A DNA stretch of 63,756 nucleotides from positions 1-63,756 of the forward strand of contig CABJAM010000017.1 of assembly GCA_902363555.1 (NCBI GenBank), read 5' to 3'. A program made the position numbers and the translations under genes. This stretch comes from Lachnospiraceae bacterium. GTDB taxonomy: Bacteria > Bacillota > Clostridia > Lachnospirales > Lachnospiraceae. The notes below the pieces were generated by a model that was not told where the DNA came from, did not search any database, and worked only from the letters and a program-made list of their open reading frames with translations. Shown here piece after piece: positions 53,169 through 61,733 of the stretch; positions within the stretch are counted from its first letter, which is position 1, and the number at the start of each line of letters is the position of its first letter.

Positions 53169-54002
53169 ATAGCGCAGGTCGTGGGTATCCCGTTCCATGG
53201 GGAAGCACAAAACATTGAGCTCGGCGCCGAAGAACATCAGGTTCATGCAAAAGTAAAGCCAGAGCATGGTGATAATGACGCTTGTCAGGCTGCCGTACAT
53301 GTAGGACAGATTTCCCGAGTAATCCACGTAGATGGAGAAAATGTAGGCGCTGATCATCCAGCCAAGAGCGGAAAAGAGAGCGCCGGGGAGCTGGTGGAGG
53401 AGCTTGCCTTTTTTGTTGGGCAGTACTTTATAAAAAATCAGGAACAGAAGCGTAAGTATACCCATGGAGGATATGGTACGGATGCTGATCAGGAATGCGG
53501 CAATGCTGTCAAGAAATGGAATCTTTTCGCAGATCCACAAGTAAATCCGGTTGCCAAATACGAGGAAGCCCAGGGTAAAGATGATCATAATGGCAAAGAT
53601 GAGTGTATATACAGTGGATATAATGCGCAGCATGATGTAGTTACGGGTTTCGTTAATGCCGTAGACGGAGTTTAATCCCCGGGTGACGGCCAGGATTCCT
53701 TTGCCGGAGGTCCATAGCAGGGTGATGATGGTGATGGACAGGACGGTGCCCGATGTCTTGCCGGTGATCTCCACAATGAGACCCTGCATAAACGCACTGG
53801 TGTCCGCGGGAAAGAAGTCGGACAGATTATCCGCCAGCATCTGTGTGTCAATGGGCACGTACTTGAGCAGAACGAGCAGCAGCATGATAAAGGGAACTGC
53901 CGACAGTATGATGAAATAGGCGGACTGCGCCGCGTAAGCGGATACGTGGTCCTCTTTTATTTTATTCATAATATTTTTTGTCCAGCCGATAAGATTTAAC
54001 AT
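53166..54002 (-). CDS. YihY/BrkB-family membrane protein
   Basis: 278 residues with six transmembrane helices and the family motifs AYAAQSAYFIILSAVPFIMLLL (in the first helix), TLLWTSGKGILAVTRGLNSVYG and SAYIFSIYVDYSGNLSYMYGSLTSVIITMLWLYF (in pieces). Once mistaken for RNase BN; the function is unknown. AGGAG precedes ATG 54002. An R1 element lies 20 bases upstream of it. Confidence 0.9.
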   Translation of the reverse strand: MLNLIGWTKNIMNKIKEDHVSAYAAQSAYFIILSAVPFIMLLLVLLKYVPIDTQMLADNLSDFFPADTSAFMQGLIVEITGKTSGTVLSITIITLLWTSGKGILAVTRGLNSVYGINETRNYIMLRIISTVYTLIFAIMIIFTLGFLVFGNRIYLWICEKIPFLDSIAAFLISIRTISSMGILTLLFLIFYKVLPNKKGKLLHQLPGALFSALGWMISAYIFSIYVDYSGNLSYMYGSLTSVIITMLWLYFCMNLMFFGAELNVLCFPMERDTHDLRY

Positions 54003-54021
54003 AAAATTCTCCTGCCCTATT

Positions 54022-54080
54022 TTAACTTGTCAGGGATTCCCAGAGGGAATCGTTGACTCGCTCGCGCAATTCTTATTATA
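54022..54080 (-). repeat. R1 repeat upstream of yihY
   Basis: Plus-strand order: GTCAG, stem GATTCCC-AGA-GGGAATC, GTTGACTCGCTCG, a reduced second stem and AATTCTTATTATA. As at aroC, its minus-strand TATAAT end faces away from the gene and could be a -10 box. The rest of 54003-54285 holds a hairpin AAAAGACAGC...GCTGTCCTTT (54114-54142) and no gene. Confidence 0.7.
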
Positions 54081-54285
54081 CACATATTTTTTACAATTAT
54101 AGGCTTGCATTCTTAAAAGACAGCCGAACGTGCTGTCCTTTAGAAGCTGCGCCATATTTAGTTATATTATCACGAAAACAGTAAAATGTCCAGAATCGCA
54201 GAATGTATTTTACAAAGGTGCTCTGACGAGGTAAAATATATATAAATAAACCGGATTGCATACAGGTGATGAAGGAGATTTAGGT

Positions 54286-55935
54286 ATGGACACGGATAGC
54301 AAAATTTTAAACGATGATTTATTCAAAGCTTTTTCGGTGGCCTCCAGCCATGTTTATATTTATGTTTGTGATATGTCCACAAACACGTCCAGATGGTCCA
54401 TGAATGCGGTGGAGTACTTCAACATGCCCGGGGAATTTATGGTGGACGCGGGAAATATATGGATGCTCAAGATCCATCCGGAAGACCGGGAACGGTATCA
54501 AAAGGACATCGAGTCGGTCTTTTCCGGGGCTTCCCGGAAGCACAAGTGTGAATACCGGGCCATGAATTGTTATGGTGATTATGTATGGCTGGAATGCCGG
54601 GGCACGATGATCTATGATGACGCGGATCATCCCAGGTTTTTTGCCGGAATGATGACGCGTCTGGACGCCAGGAACAAATACGACCCACTGACGAATCTGA
54701 AAACATTTTACGAGTTCAATCATCTGGATTTTTCCTCCGGGCATGGGTCTGTGCTGCTGGTCGGTATCGATGGCTTCCGGACCGTGGTCAATAACTGGGG
54801 GTACAGCTTCGGGGATATGATCCTTTTTGAATTTTGCCAGAGGATGCAGGCCTTTTGCGGGGATAAACGGATGCTTTACCGGCTGGACGGAGATGAATTT
54901 CTCATCGTCTCCCCTGGGGAGAGCCGGGAGGGAACGGCCATTTTATTTACGCAGGTCCGGGAGCTGGCTAAAAATCTTGGGGAAGGCCGGGATAACGGCA
55001 TTAATCTGTCATTGTCCGGGGGCGCGGTCATGTATCCGGAGGACGGACAGAAACGGGATATGCTATTGCGTAATATGGAGCATTCCATGGAGCATGCAAA
55101 GCAGTCCAGCCGGGGCAATTTAATATTCTTCTCCAGGGAGATCGCACAGCAGCACAACCATATACTCCAGGTGCGGCAGGATATTGCCCGGTCCATTTTC
55201 CGGGATTTTGAAGGCTTTGAGCTTTATTTTCAGCCGATCGTGGATGCGAAATATCACCGGGTCGTCTGCTGTGAGGCTCTGCTGAGATGGTCGGGCGCCA
55301 CTGTGGGCCGGACGGATATCAGCGAGGTCATTAAGCTGTTGGAGGCCAATGGAGAGATCATCACTGTGGGCCGGTGGATCGTGGACGCCGTTTTTCGTTA
55401 TGCAAAGCAGTGGCAGGAACGCTACGGCCGGTTGACGGTAGGCTTTAATACATCCTATCTGCAATTTAAAGATGATAAGTTTGTGGACTATATTATTGAA
55501 AAGGCGAAGCAGTATGGGGTGGACCCGACGCTGATAAGTATTGAATTGACAGAAAGCTGTGACGTGGATGATTTCGCCCGGCTGGCGGACGGATTTAAGC
55601 GGCTGCGCCGCTTTGGCTTTCGCATCTCGCTGGATGATTTTGGCATCGCCTATTCCACACTGCTGCTTGTGCGCAATCTTCCAGCGGATTCGGTAAAGAT
55701 CGACCATTCCTTTGTGCGCAACCTGACCCGGGAAAATAAGGTGGATCTGGCCATTATCGACAGTGTGGTGTCCTTGTGTAAAAAGCTGAATATCGATGTG
55801 GTGGCCGAGGGTGTGGAGACGCAGCAGGTAATGGAGCTGATGAGCAGCTTTCCTATTTCTCTGCTCCAGGGGTACCATTTTGCAAAGCCGATGCCGGCGG
55901 CGGATTTTGAAAAGGTGATTTTTCATCAGTATTAA
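54286..55935 (+). CDS. PAS-GGDEF-EAL protein, probable c-di-GMP phosphodiesterase
   Basis: 549-residue soluble protein: PAS domain (about 15-125), GGDEF-like domain (about 130-280) and EAL domain (about 295-545). The GGDEF signature is DGDEF (residues 201-205), so cyclase activity is doubtful though GTP binding may remain. The EAL domain looks active: E330-A-L, NTSYLQF, ELTESC, DDFGIAYSTL, DHSFV, AEGVET and QGYHFAKP are intact. It would break down c-di-GMP made by the cyclase at 18806-20722. AAGGAG 8 bases before ATG 54286 sets the start. Confidence 0.9.
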   Translation: MDTDSKILNDDLFKAFSVASSHVYIYVCDMSTNTSRWSMNAVEYFNMPGEFMVDAGNIWMLKIHPEDRERYQKDIESVFSGASRKHKCEYRAMNCYGDYVWLECRGTMIYDDADHPRFFAGMMTRLDARNKYDPLTNLKTFYEFNHLDFSSGHGSVLLVGIDGFRTVVNNWGYSFGDMILFEFCQRMQAFCGDKRMLYRLDGDEFLIVSPGESREGTAILFTQVRELAKNLGEGRDNGINLSLSGGAVMYPEDGQKRDMLLRNMEHSMEHAKQSSRGNLIFFSREIAQQHNHILQVRQDIARSIFRDFEGFELYFQPIVDAKYHRVVCCEALLRWSGATVGRTDISEVIKLLEANGEIITVGRWIVDAVFRYAKQWQERYGRLTVGFNTSYLQFKDDKFVDYIIEKAKQYGVDPTLISIELTESCDVDDFARLADGFKRLRRFGFRISLDDFGIAYSTLLLVRNLPADSVKIDHSFVRNLTRENKVDLAIIDSVVSLCKKLNIDVVAEGVETQQVMELMSSFPISLLQGYHFAKPMPAADFEKVIFHQY

Positions 55936-56024
55936 AGCGCAGGCGGTTGCGGCAATTTGCCAGAATTAACCACTTGAAAATAGAACATGTGTTTGCTATC
56001 CTATATACAAAAGGAGGGGAACAT

Positions 56025-57374
56025 ATGTTTGATAAGGTGATTTTTCATATTGATGTCAATTCCGCCTATTTATCCTGGGAGGCGGTTTACCGGCTGCAGC
56101 ATGTGGGCGGTCATGTGGACCTGCGGGAGCAGGTCTGTGCTGTGGGCGGAGATGCGGCCATGCGCCACGGAATCATTCTGGCGAAGTCATTGCCGGCAAA
56201 GCGGTTTGGCATCCATACCGGGGAGAGTATTCTTGAAGCGCGGCAGAAGTGTCCGCAGCTAATGATCGTGCCGCCCAATTATGGTTTATATGAGCAGAGC
56301 TCTGCGGCATTTATGAATATATTAAAGGAATATTCACCGGAGGTGGAGCAGTACAGTATTGACGAGGCGTTCATGGATATGACCGGAACCCGGGGGCTCT
56401 GGGGGCCGCCGCGTATGGCTGCGGAGCGGATACGGCAGGAGATTTCCGGGCGTCTGGGCTTTACGGTAAATGTGGGGGTGTCCTCCAATAAGCTATTGGC
56501 CAAGATGGCGTCGGATTTTAAAAAGCCGGACCGGGTCCATACGCTGTTTCCGGAGGAGATACCTGAAAAGATGTGGCCGCTCCCGGTGGCGGATCTGTTT
56601 TTTGTGGGCCGGGCGACGGCAAAGAAGCTGCATACGATGGGGATTTTCACCATTGGGGAGCTGGCCAGACAGGACCCGGAACTGATTAAGTATCATTTAA
56701 AAAAGCATGGCGAGGTCATCTGGGCTTTTGCCAATGGCATGGATGTGTCGCCGGTGCTGCCGGAGCCGCCGGCCAATAAGGGCTACGGAAATTCCACTAC
56801 CATTGCCTTTGATGTGACCGACGCCGGCACCGCAAGGCTTGTGCTGCTGTCATTGGCGGAGATGGTCGCCGCCCGGCTGCGCAGTGATGGCGTCTGTGCG
56901 GGCGTCGTTTCGGTGACTGTCAAATACGATGACCTGAAGTCGGTGAGCCACCAGAGGACGCTGCCGGAGGGCACGAATATCACGTCGGAGCTTTTTGGCC
57001 ATGCCGGCCGGCTGTTTGATGAGCTGTGGGATGGCCGCCCGATCCGGCATCTGGGCATCCACACCGGACGGATCAGCCGTGCCTCCGGTGTCCGTCAGAT
57101 CAGCTTTGCAGATCCTGTGGATTATGAAAAGCTGGGGCGGCTGGACGCCATGGTGGATGCGGTACGCGACCGGTACGGAAGGGATGCCATGATGCGGGCC
57201 AGCTTTGCCCGGCGGGAAAAGGTCCGTTCCGGCAGCAGGGGGGATGGCCCGGCGTCGGGAATGTATGGTAAGCCCGGGAATGGGGCGGCCAAAATCCAGA
57301 ACCTGGAGCATATGGCCGGCGGCGTATCCCGGGAGAAGTGGACGGTGGATTATACGAAGGTGCCGGTGGAATAG
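56025..57374 (+). CDS. dinB: Y-family DNA polymerase IV
   Basis: 449 residues of the DinB/UmuC family for translesion synthesis. Palm motifs FHIDVNSAYLSWEA (metal Asp, aromatic steric gate) and YSIDEAFMDMT (SIDE catalytic pair) are intact, with helix-hairpin-helix FFVGRATAKKLHTMGIFTIGELA and a little-finger domain. The form with HIDVNSAYLSW is typical of Lachnospiraceae. The basic C-terminus (KIQNLEHMAGG) has no clear clamp-binding motif. AAGGAGGGG precedes ATG 56025. The small gene downstream is probably in the same operon. Confidence 0.92.
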   Translation: MFDKVIFHIDVNSAYLSWEAVYRLQHVGGHVDLREQVCAVGGDAAMRHGIILAKSLPAKRFGIHTGESILEARQKCPQLMIVPPNYGLYEQSSAAFMNILKEYSPEVEQYSIDEAFMDMTGTRGLWGPPRMAAERIRQEISGRLGFTVNVGVSSNKLLAKMASDFKKPDRVHTLFPEEIPEKMWPLPVADLFFVGRATAKKLHTMGIFTIGELARQDPELIKYHLKKHGEVIWAFANGMDVSPVLPEPPANKGYGNSTTIAFDVTDAGTARLVLLSLAEMVAARLRSDGVCAGVVSVTVKYDDLKSVSHQRTLPEGTNITSELFGHAGRLFDELWDGRPIRHLGIHTGRISRASGVRQISFADPVDYEKLGRLDAMVDAVRDRYGRDAMMRASFARREKVRSGSRGDGPASGMYGKPGNGAAKIQNLEHMAGGVSREKWTVDYTKVPVE

Positions 57375-57473
57375 GCGCCGGTGATCAGTGTAATGATGTG
57401 GCTGCCGGCAGTGTGTGGAATGCGGCGCCACATGTGGCAGCGCTTTGGCGGTGCCGGATCGTGAGGGGATATT

Positions 57474-57830
57474 ATGGCGTTTGGAATCGGTGCGGATATG
57501 CACAAAAACGGCCGCCCGGACATGTCCGCCGCTGCGGCGGGGCTGGAAAATATCGGGCGGCGCAGGAGCGGCCTAAGCTTTCAGGAGATTGCCGTGAAGT
57601 GCTGGTTTACCTCCCAGGGAAAGGCCATGCCGCTGATGTTTAAATTTAAAGATGAAAACGAGGAGATCCATCCGGTGGATAATGTGCATGTGGTGTTTTC
57701 GGAAAAGCTTTTGTACGCCGGGGTTCCTCTGTTTGAATATCATTGCTTTACGATGCTTGAGAACCGGAAGTATGATTTTATACTGCGGTTTTATCCGGAA
57801 AAATGTATATGGAAGTTTGCCTGGGTGTAG
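57474..57830 (+). CDS. Small protein downstream of dinB, unknown function
   Basis: 118 residues, not recognised. The N-terminus is Gly/Ala/Arg-rich (ADMHKNGRPDMSAAAAGLENIGRRRSG), followed by a compact beta-rich segment with aromatic residues (CWFTSQGKAMPLMFKFKD...HCFTMLENRKYDFILRFYPEKCIWKFAWV). No signal peptide or membrane helix. GAGGGG before ATG, 99 bases after dinB, same strand, with a terminator after it, so it is probably expressed with the polymerase. A role as a DinB accessory factor is inference from position only. Confidence 0.7.
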   Translation: MAFGIGADMHKNGRPDMSAAAAGLENIGRRRSGLSFQEIAVKCWFTSQGKAMPLMFKFKDENEEIHPVDNVHVVFSEKLLYAGVPLFEYHCFTMLENRKYDFILRFYPEKCIWKFAWV

Positions 57831-57880
57831 GAAAGGCGGAGGGCGGTCTCTGATGTGAGGCGACGGCATCCCTCCGCCTT
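57831..57880 (+). terminator. Terminator of the dinB operon
   Basis: AAAGGCGGAGGG pairs with CCCTCCGCCTTT; a short T-run follows further on. Confidence 0.75.
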
Positions 57881-57984
57881 TAATGTATCCAGTTTTTTTT
57901 CTTGAAATCTTTACCATTCTTTTACGATGATTTTTCTTTACTGTGATAGATACTTTAATTTCCCACTGATAAAATGTGACATAT

Positions 57985-58015
57985 GCGTAACAGCAGGACA
58001 CCTGGGAACTGTTGC
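57985..58015. repeat. R3 palindromic element, copy 4
   Basis: GCGTAACAG (57985-57993) and CTGTTGC (58009-58015) frame GGACACCTGGG, just upstream of the phosphonate operon. Confidence 0.5.
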
Positions 58016-58043
58016 ACATAAAATTGAAGGAGAGCAGAGAAGA

Positions 58044-58826
58044 ATGTTGAAATTGGAGAAAATTAAAAAGACCTATGACGGGAAGACCGTGCTCAAGGAT
58101 ATCAGCTTTAAGATAGAGGATGGGGAGATCGTTTCAATCCTGGGTCCTTCCGGATGCGGAAAGACGACGCTGCTGAATCTGATTTTAGGTATTACGGATG
58201 CCGACTGCGGCCGGATTATTTTTAACGGAAAGGATATGACCAGCGTGTCCATGGAGGATCGTGGATTTAACATCGTTTTTCAGGATTACGCCCTGTTTCC
58301 AAATCTGAACGTTTATAAAAATATCACATATGGTCTGAAAAACAGGCCGAATATATCCACTATGAGTGAGGTCAATGAGCTTATTGAGCTGCTGGAGCTT
58401 AATGAGCATCTGACCAAGCGGGTGGATCAGCTATCCGGCGGCCAGAAGCAGCGGGTGGCGCTGGCCAGGACAATGGTTATGAAGCCCAAGATCCTTCTAC
58501 TGGATGAGCCTTTAAGCGCTCTGGATGGTGTGATCAAGGAATCTATAAAGGAGCGTATTAAAGCCATTGCCCAGCAGTATCATCTGACAACCATTATCGT
58601 TACCCATGATCCGGAGGAGGCGCTGACGCTGTCCGACCGGGTACTGATCATCAATGAGGGGATGATATCCCAATATGGCCGTCCTTATGAGATCATCCAT
58701 CATCCCGGCAATAATTTCGTCCGCAAGTTCATATTGAATCAGTTGGAGATTAAGAAGAATAACATTTTTTCTTTATTCGACTTCGGTGGCGGCGAGGAGG
58801 CTGCGCCGTTTACCACAGGCGGTTGA
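58044..58826 (+). CDS. ABC transporter ATP-binding protein (2-aminoethylphosphonate importer)
   Basis: 260-residue ATPase of the PotA/FbpC-like group: Walker A GPSGCGKTT (34-42), LSGGQKQRVALARTM signature, LLLDEPLSALD Walker B and VTHDPEEA H-loop. No C-terminal TOBE domain, unlike PotA. First gene of an operon whose later genes (phnW, phnX) define the substrate as 2-aminoethylphosphonate. ATG 58044 lies after an AAGGAGAGCAGAGAAG purine-rich tract. No regulator is encoded next to it. Confidence 0.88.
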   Translation: MLKLEKIKKTYDGKTVLKDISFKIEDGEIVSILGPSGCGKTTLLNLILGITDADCGRIIFNGKDMTSVSMEDRGFNIVFQDYALFPNLNVYKNITYGLKNRPNISTMSEVNELIELLELNEHLTKRVDQLSGGQKQRVALARTMVMKPKILLLDEPLSALDGVIKESIKERIKAIAQQYHLTTIIVTHDPEEALTLSDRVLIINEGMISQYGRPYEIIHHPGNNFVRKFILNQLEIKKNNIFSLFDFGGGEEAAPFTTGG

Positions 58827-58848
58827 AGATGAAAAGGAAGGTTGAAAA

Positions 58849-60525
58849 ATGAAAATAAAAAATAAGGAGCTGCGGATTGTTTTTGTCATTGCCGCCATTT
58901 ATTTTACGGTATTTCTGGCGCTGCCCATCGGCGCGCTGCTGGTTAAATCCTTTATTACGGACAGCGGCGCCGGCATTGGCAATTATACGGGGATCTTCGG
59001 TGATACAAAGGTGCTGGCGGCATTTTTTAACAGCTTTAAGGTGTCTGCGGCGGCTGCGCTGCTGACGACGGCCCTGGCATTTTTACTGTCCTATACGATC
59101 CATTATACACGGCTGCCCGGCGGCGTGAAGCGCTCCATCAGTGCTGTCGCCCGGCTGCCCATGCTCTTGCCCACCATTACATATGGCTTTGCAATCATCT
59201 ATTCCTTTGGAAAACAGGGGCTTATCACGAGGCTGTTCGGACATCAGCTCTTTGAAATTTATGGATTTAATGGTCTGATGACAGGCTATGTTATCTATAC
59301 TTTGCCGGTGGCCTTTATCCTGATCCAAAATACGATGCAGTATGTGGATAAGCGGTTTATGGTTGTTTCCAGACTGATGGCTGACAAGCCGGTCCGGGGC
59401 TTTTTCACGACAGTGCTGCGGCCATTGTCCGCCACACTGATGGCTGCATTTATCCAAAGCTTTTTTCTTTGCTTTACAGATTTTGGTATTCCGGCGGCGG
59501 TGGGCGGCGATTTTAATACGATTGCCGGAATGCTGTATACCCAAATGCTTGGCAGCGTGCCGGATTTCGGGAAGGGCGCGGTGATTGCATTTATGATGCT
59601 GCTGCCATCGGTGCTCAGTATTGTCGTCCTCCATGTGCTGGAAAAATATAATATCCGTTATACCCATGTGTCGGATATTGAGCTGAAGAAAAATCGGGGC
59701 AGAGATCTGGTCTGCGGCCTGCTGTGCCTGGTGACTGTCCTTTGTGTGGTTTCCGTGTTTGCAGTGATTTTTGTCATTCCCTTTATTCAGGACTGGCCGT
59801 ATAATCTGCAGCCGACCCTGCAGCATATCACCGATGTGTTTGGAGACAACTCACTACTGATGGTTATGAAAAATTCTCTGGTGGTATCGCTGCTGACGGC
59901 TCTGATCGGTACGCTGATGGCCTACGGCTGCGCCCTGATCACCGCGCGGAGCACCATGTCGGCGGCGGTGAAGGGGGTGATTGAGGGCGTGATCTTAGTG
60001 ACCAATACTATCCCCGGTATGGTGCTGGGCCTGTCGTACCTGTTTGTATTTTCAGGCTCCCCACTGCAGGGAACAATTATCCTGCTCATATTGTGTAATA
60101 TTGTCCACTATTTTTCCACGCCGTACATTATGATGAAAAGCTCCCTGTCCAAGCTGAATGCTTCATGGGAGACGACGGCAAAGCTTATGGGTGATTCCTG
60201 GCTTGGAACAATCATACGGGTGGTGACGCCAAATACATATTCCACGTTGCTTGAGGTTTTTGGATATTATTTTATCAATGCCATGGTGACGATCAGCGCC
60301 GTAATCTTTATCGCCGGAGCGCGGACTATGGTAATTACAACGAAGATCAAGGAATTGCAGTATTACAATAAATACAGTGAAATCTTTGTGCTGTCGCTGC
60401 TGATACTGGCAGTGAATCTGCTCAGCAAGGGTGTGCTGGCGCTGCTGGCCCGGAGGCGGGCGGAAAAGGCCAGATCTGAAAAGCCTGTGGCTAAAAGTGG
60501 GAACAAGGTGACGCCAGCGGCATAA
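58849..60525 (+). CDS. ABC transporter permease, double-domain (2-aminoethylphosphonate importer)
   Basis: 558-residue permease with about 12 transmembrane helices in two similar halves, each with a binding-protein-dependent permease loop (VSRLMADKPVRGFFTTVLRPLS and TAKLMGDSWLGTIIRVVTPNT). The fused form, as in FbpB/ThiP, means one polypeptide replaces two permease subunits. Starts 22 bases after the ATPase gene with an AAGGAAGG ribosome binding site. Confidence 0.9.
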   Translation: MKIKNKELRIVFVIAAIYFTVFLALPIGALLVKSFITDSGAGIGNYTGIFGDTKVLAAFFNSFKVSAAAALLTTALAFLLSYTIHYTRLPGGVKRSISAVARLPMLLPTITYGFAIIYSFGKQGLITRLFGHQLFEIYGFNGLMTGYVIYTLPVAFILIQNTMQYVDKRFMVVSRLMADKPVRGFFTTVLRPLSATLMAAFIQSFFLCFTDFGIPAAVGGDFNTIAGMLYTQMLGSVPDFGKGAVIAFMMLLPSVLSIVVLHVLEKYNIRYTHVSDIELKKNRGRDLVCGLLCLVTVLCVVSVFAVIFVIPFIQDWPYNLQPTLQHITDVFGDNSLLMVMKNSLVVSLLTALIGTLMAYGCALITARSTMSAAVKGVIEGVILVTNTIPGMVLGLSYLFVFSGSPLQGTIILLILCNIVHYFSTPYIMMKSSLSKLNASWETTAKLMGDSWLGTIIRVVTPNTYSTLLEVFGYYFINAMVTISAVIFIAGARTMVITTKIKELQYYNKYSEIFVLSLLILAVNLLSKGVLALLARRRAEKARSEKPVAKSGNKVTPAA

Positions 60526-60591
60526 AAGGTGAGGTTACGAAAGATGAGATACAATCTGCCCTGAAATAGATTGGGAGAAAGAGGAGAAAAA

Positions 60592-61653
60592 ATGAATAAG
60601 TTTTTTAATCGGATTTTAAATGGAAAAATTATTGGGAGCGGCAAAGGCGCCGTGCCCGGGAAGAAACATAAGGGCTTTGGACGCCTTATAGCCGCAGGGC
60701 TTTCGCTGATGCTGGGCTGCGTCCTGCTTACAGGCTGCGGTTCCGGCTCCGGCAGCGACAAGGTTGTTATTTATTCCAATGCGGACGATGAAGCCATCAC
60801 CGCCATGAAAAATGCTTTGGATAACAATGGTTATAAGGACGCTTATATTATCCAGACCTTCGGAACCTCGGAGCTGGGCGGCAAGCTGCTGGCTGAGGGA
60901 ACGAATCTGGAGGCGGATCTGATTACCATGAGTACTTTCTATGTAGAGAGTGCTCAGGATAAAAATCAGATGTTTCAGGACCTGACCTTTGATGCGAAAA
61001 CTCTGGACGAATTTCCGGCTTACTGTGCGCCCATCACGGCCCAGGAGGGAACAATCATCGTAAACACACAGATGATGGAGGAAAATGGTCTTGCTTATCC
61101 CACGGCATTAAAGGATCTGGCAAATCCTGAATATGCCGGAATGATCTCAGTTACGGATATTTCTTCATCCTCCACGGCCTGGCTGCTCATTCAGGGGCTG
61201 ATTTCCGAATATGGTGAGGACGGCGCTAAGGAAGTGCTTTCCGGGATTTATGAAAATGCCGGTCCTCATATTGAGGAATCCGGTTCCGGACCGCTTAAAA
61301 AAGTCCGCGCCGGAGAGGTGGCGATCGGTTTCGGCCTGCGCCAGCAGGCGGTGGCTGATAAGGCGGAAGGTCTGCCGGTAGACTATGTGGACCCGGCCGA
61401 GGGGAATTTCAGCCTGACAGAATCTGTGGCCGTCGTTAATAAAGGTGATAAGACCAACGTCAAAGCTATGGAGATGGCTCAGTGTATAATTGAAAACGCA
61501 CGCCAGGAGCTGATCTCTTATTACCCCATTGCCCTGTATGAGGGGGAGTCGACTGACAGTGATAATAAATCCGGCAATCCTAAAGTATTTCCGGAAAAAC
61601 TGACGGTGGATCTGCTCAAAAAGCATCAGGAGCTTTCAGAAAGCTGTAAGTAA
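60592..61653 (+). CDS. ABC transporter substrate-binding lipoprotein (2-aminoethylphosphonate)
   Basis: 353 residues. A lipoprotein signal peptide with a long basic n-region ends in the lipobox LLTGC; the mature protein is an iron/phosphonate-type periplasmic-binding fold (DKVVIYSNADDEAITAMKNA; DLITMSTFYVESAQ; GTIIVNTQMMEENG). It resembles PhnS-like 2-aminoethylphosphonate receptors; Fe3+-binding FbpA proteins share the fold, but the operon favours phosphonate. GAGGAG before ATG 60592. Confidence 0.88.
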   Translation: MNKFFNRILNGKIIGSGKGAVPGKKHKGFGRLIAAGLSLMLGCVLLTGCGSGSGSDKVVIYSNADDEAITAMKNALDNNGYKDAYIIQTFGTSELGGKLLAEGTNLEADLITMSTFYVESAQDKNQMFQDLTFDAKTLDEFPAYCAPITAQEGTIIVNTQMMEENGLAYPTALKDLANPEYAGMISVTDISSSSTAWLLIQGLISEYGEDGAKEVLSGIYENAGPHIEESGSGPLKKVRAGEVAIGFGLRQQAVADKAEGLPVDYVDPAEGNFSLTESVAVVNKGDKTNVKAMEMAQCIIENARQELISYYPIALYEGESTDSDNKSGNPKVFPEKLTVDLLKKHQELSESCK

Positions 61654-61733
61654 AAAAATAACAGGCACCTAAATTGCAGGTGCCAAGTGCTCACAGCTAA
61701 AAAAATAAATAAAACATATGAGAGGATAAACAA

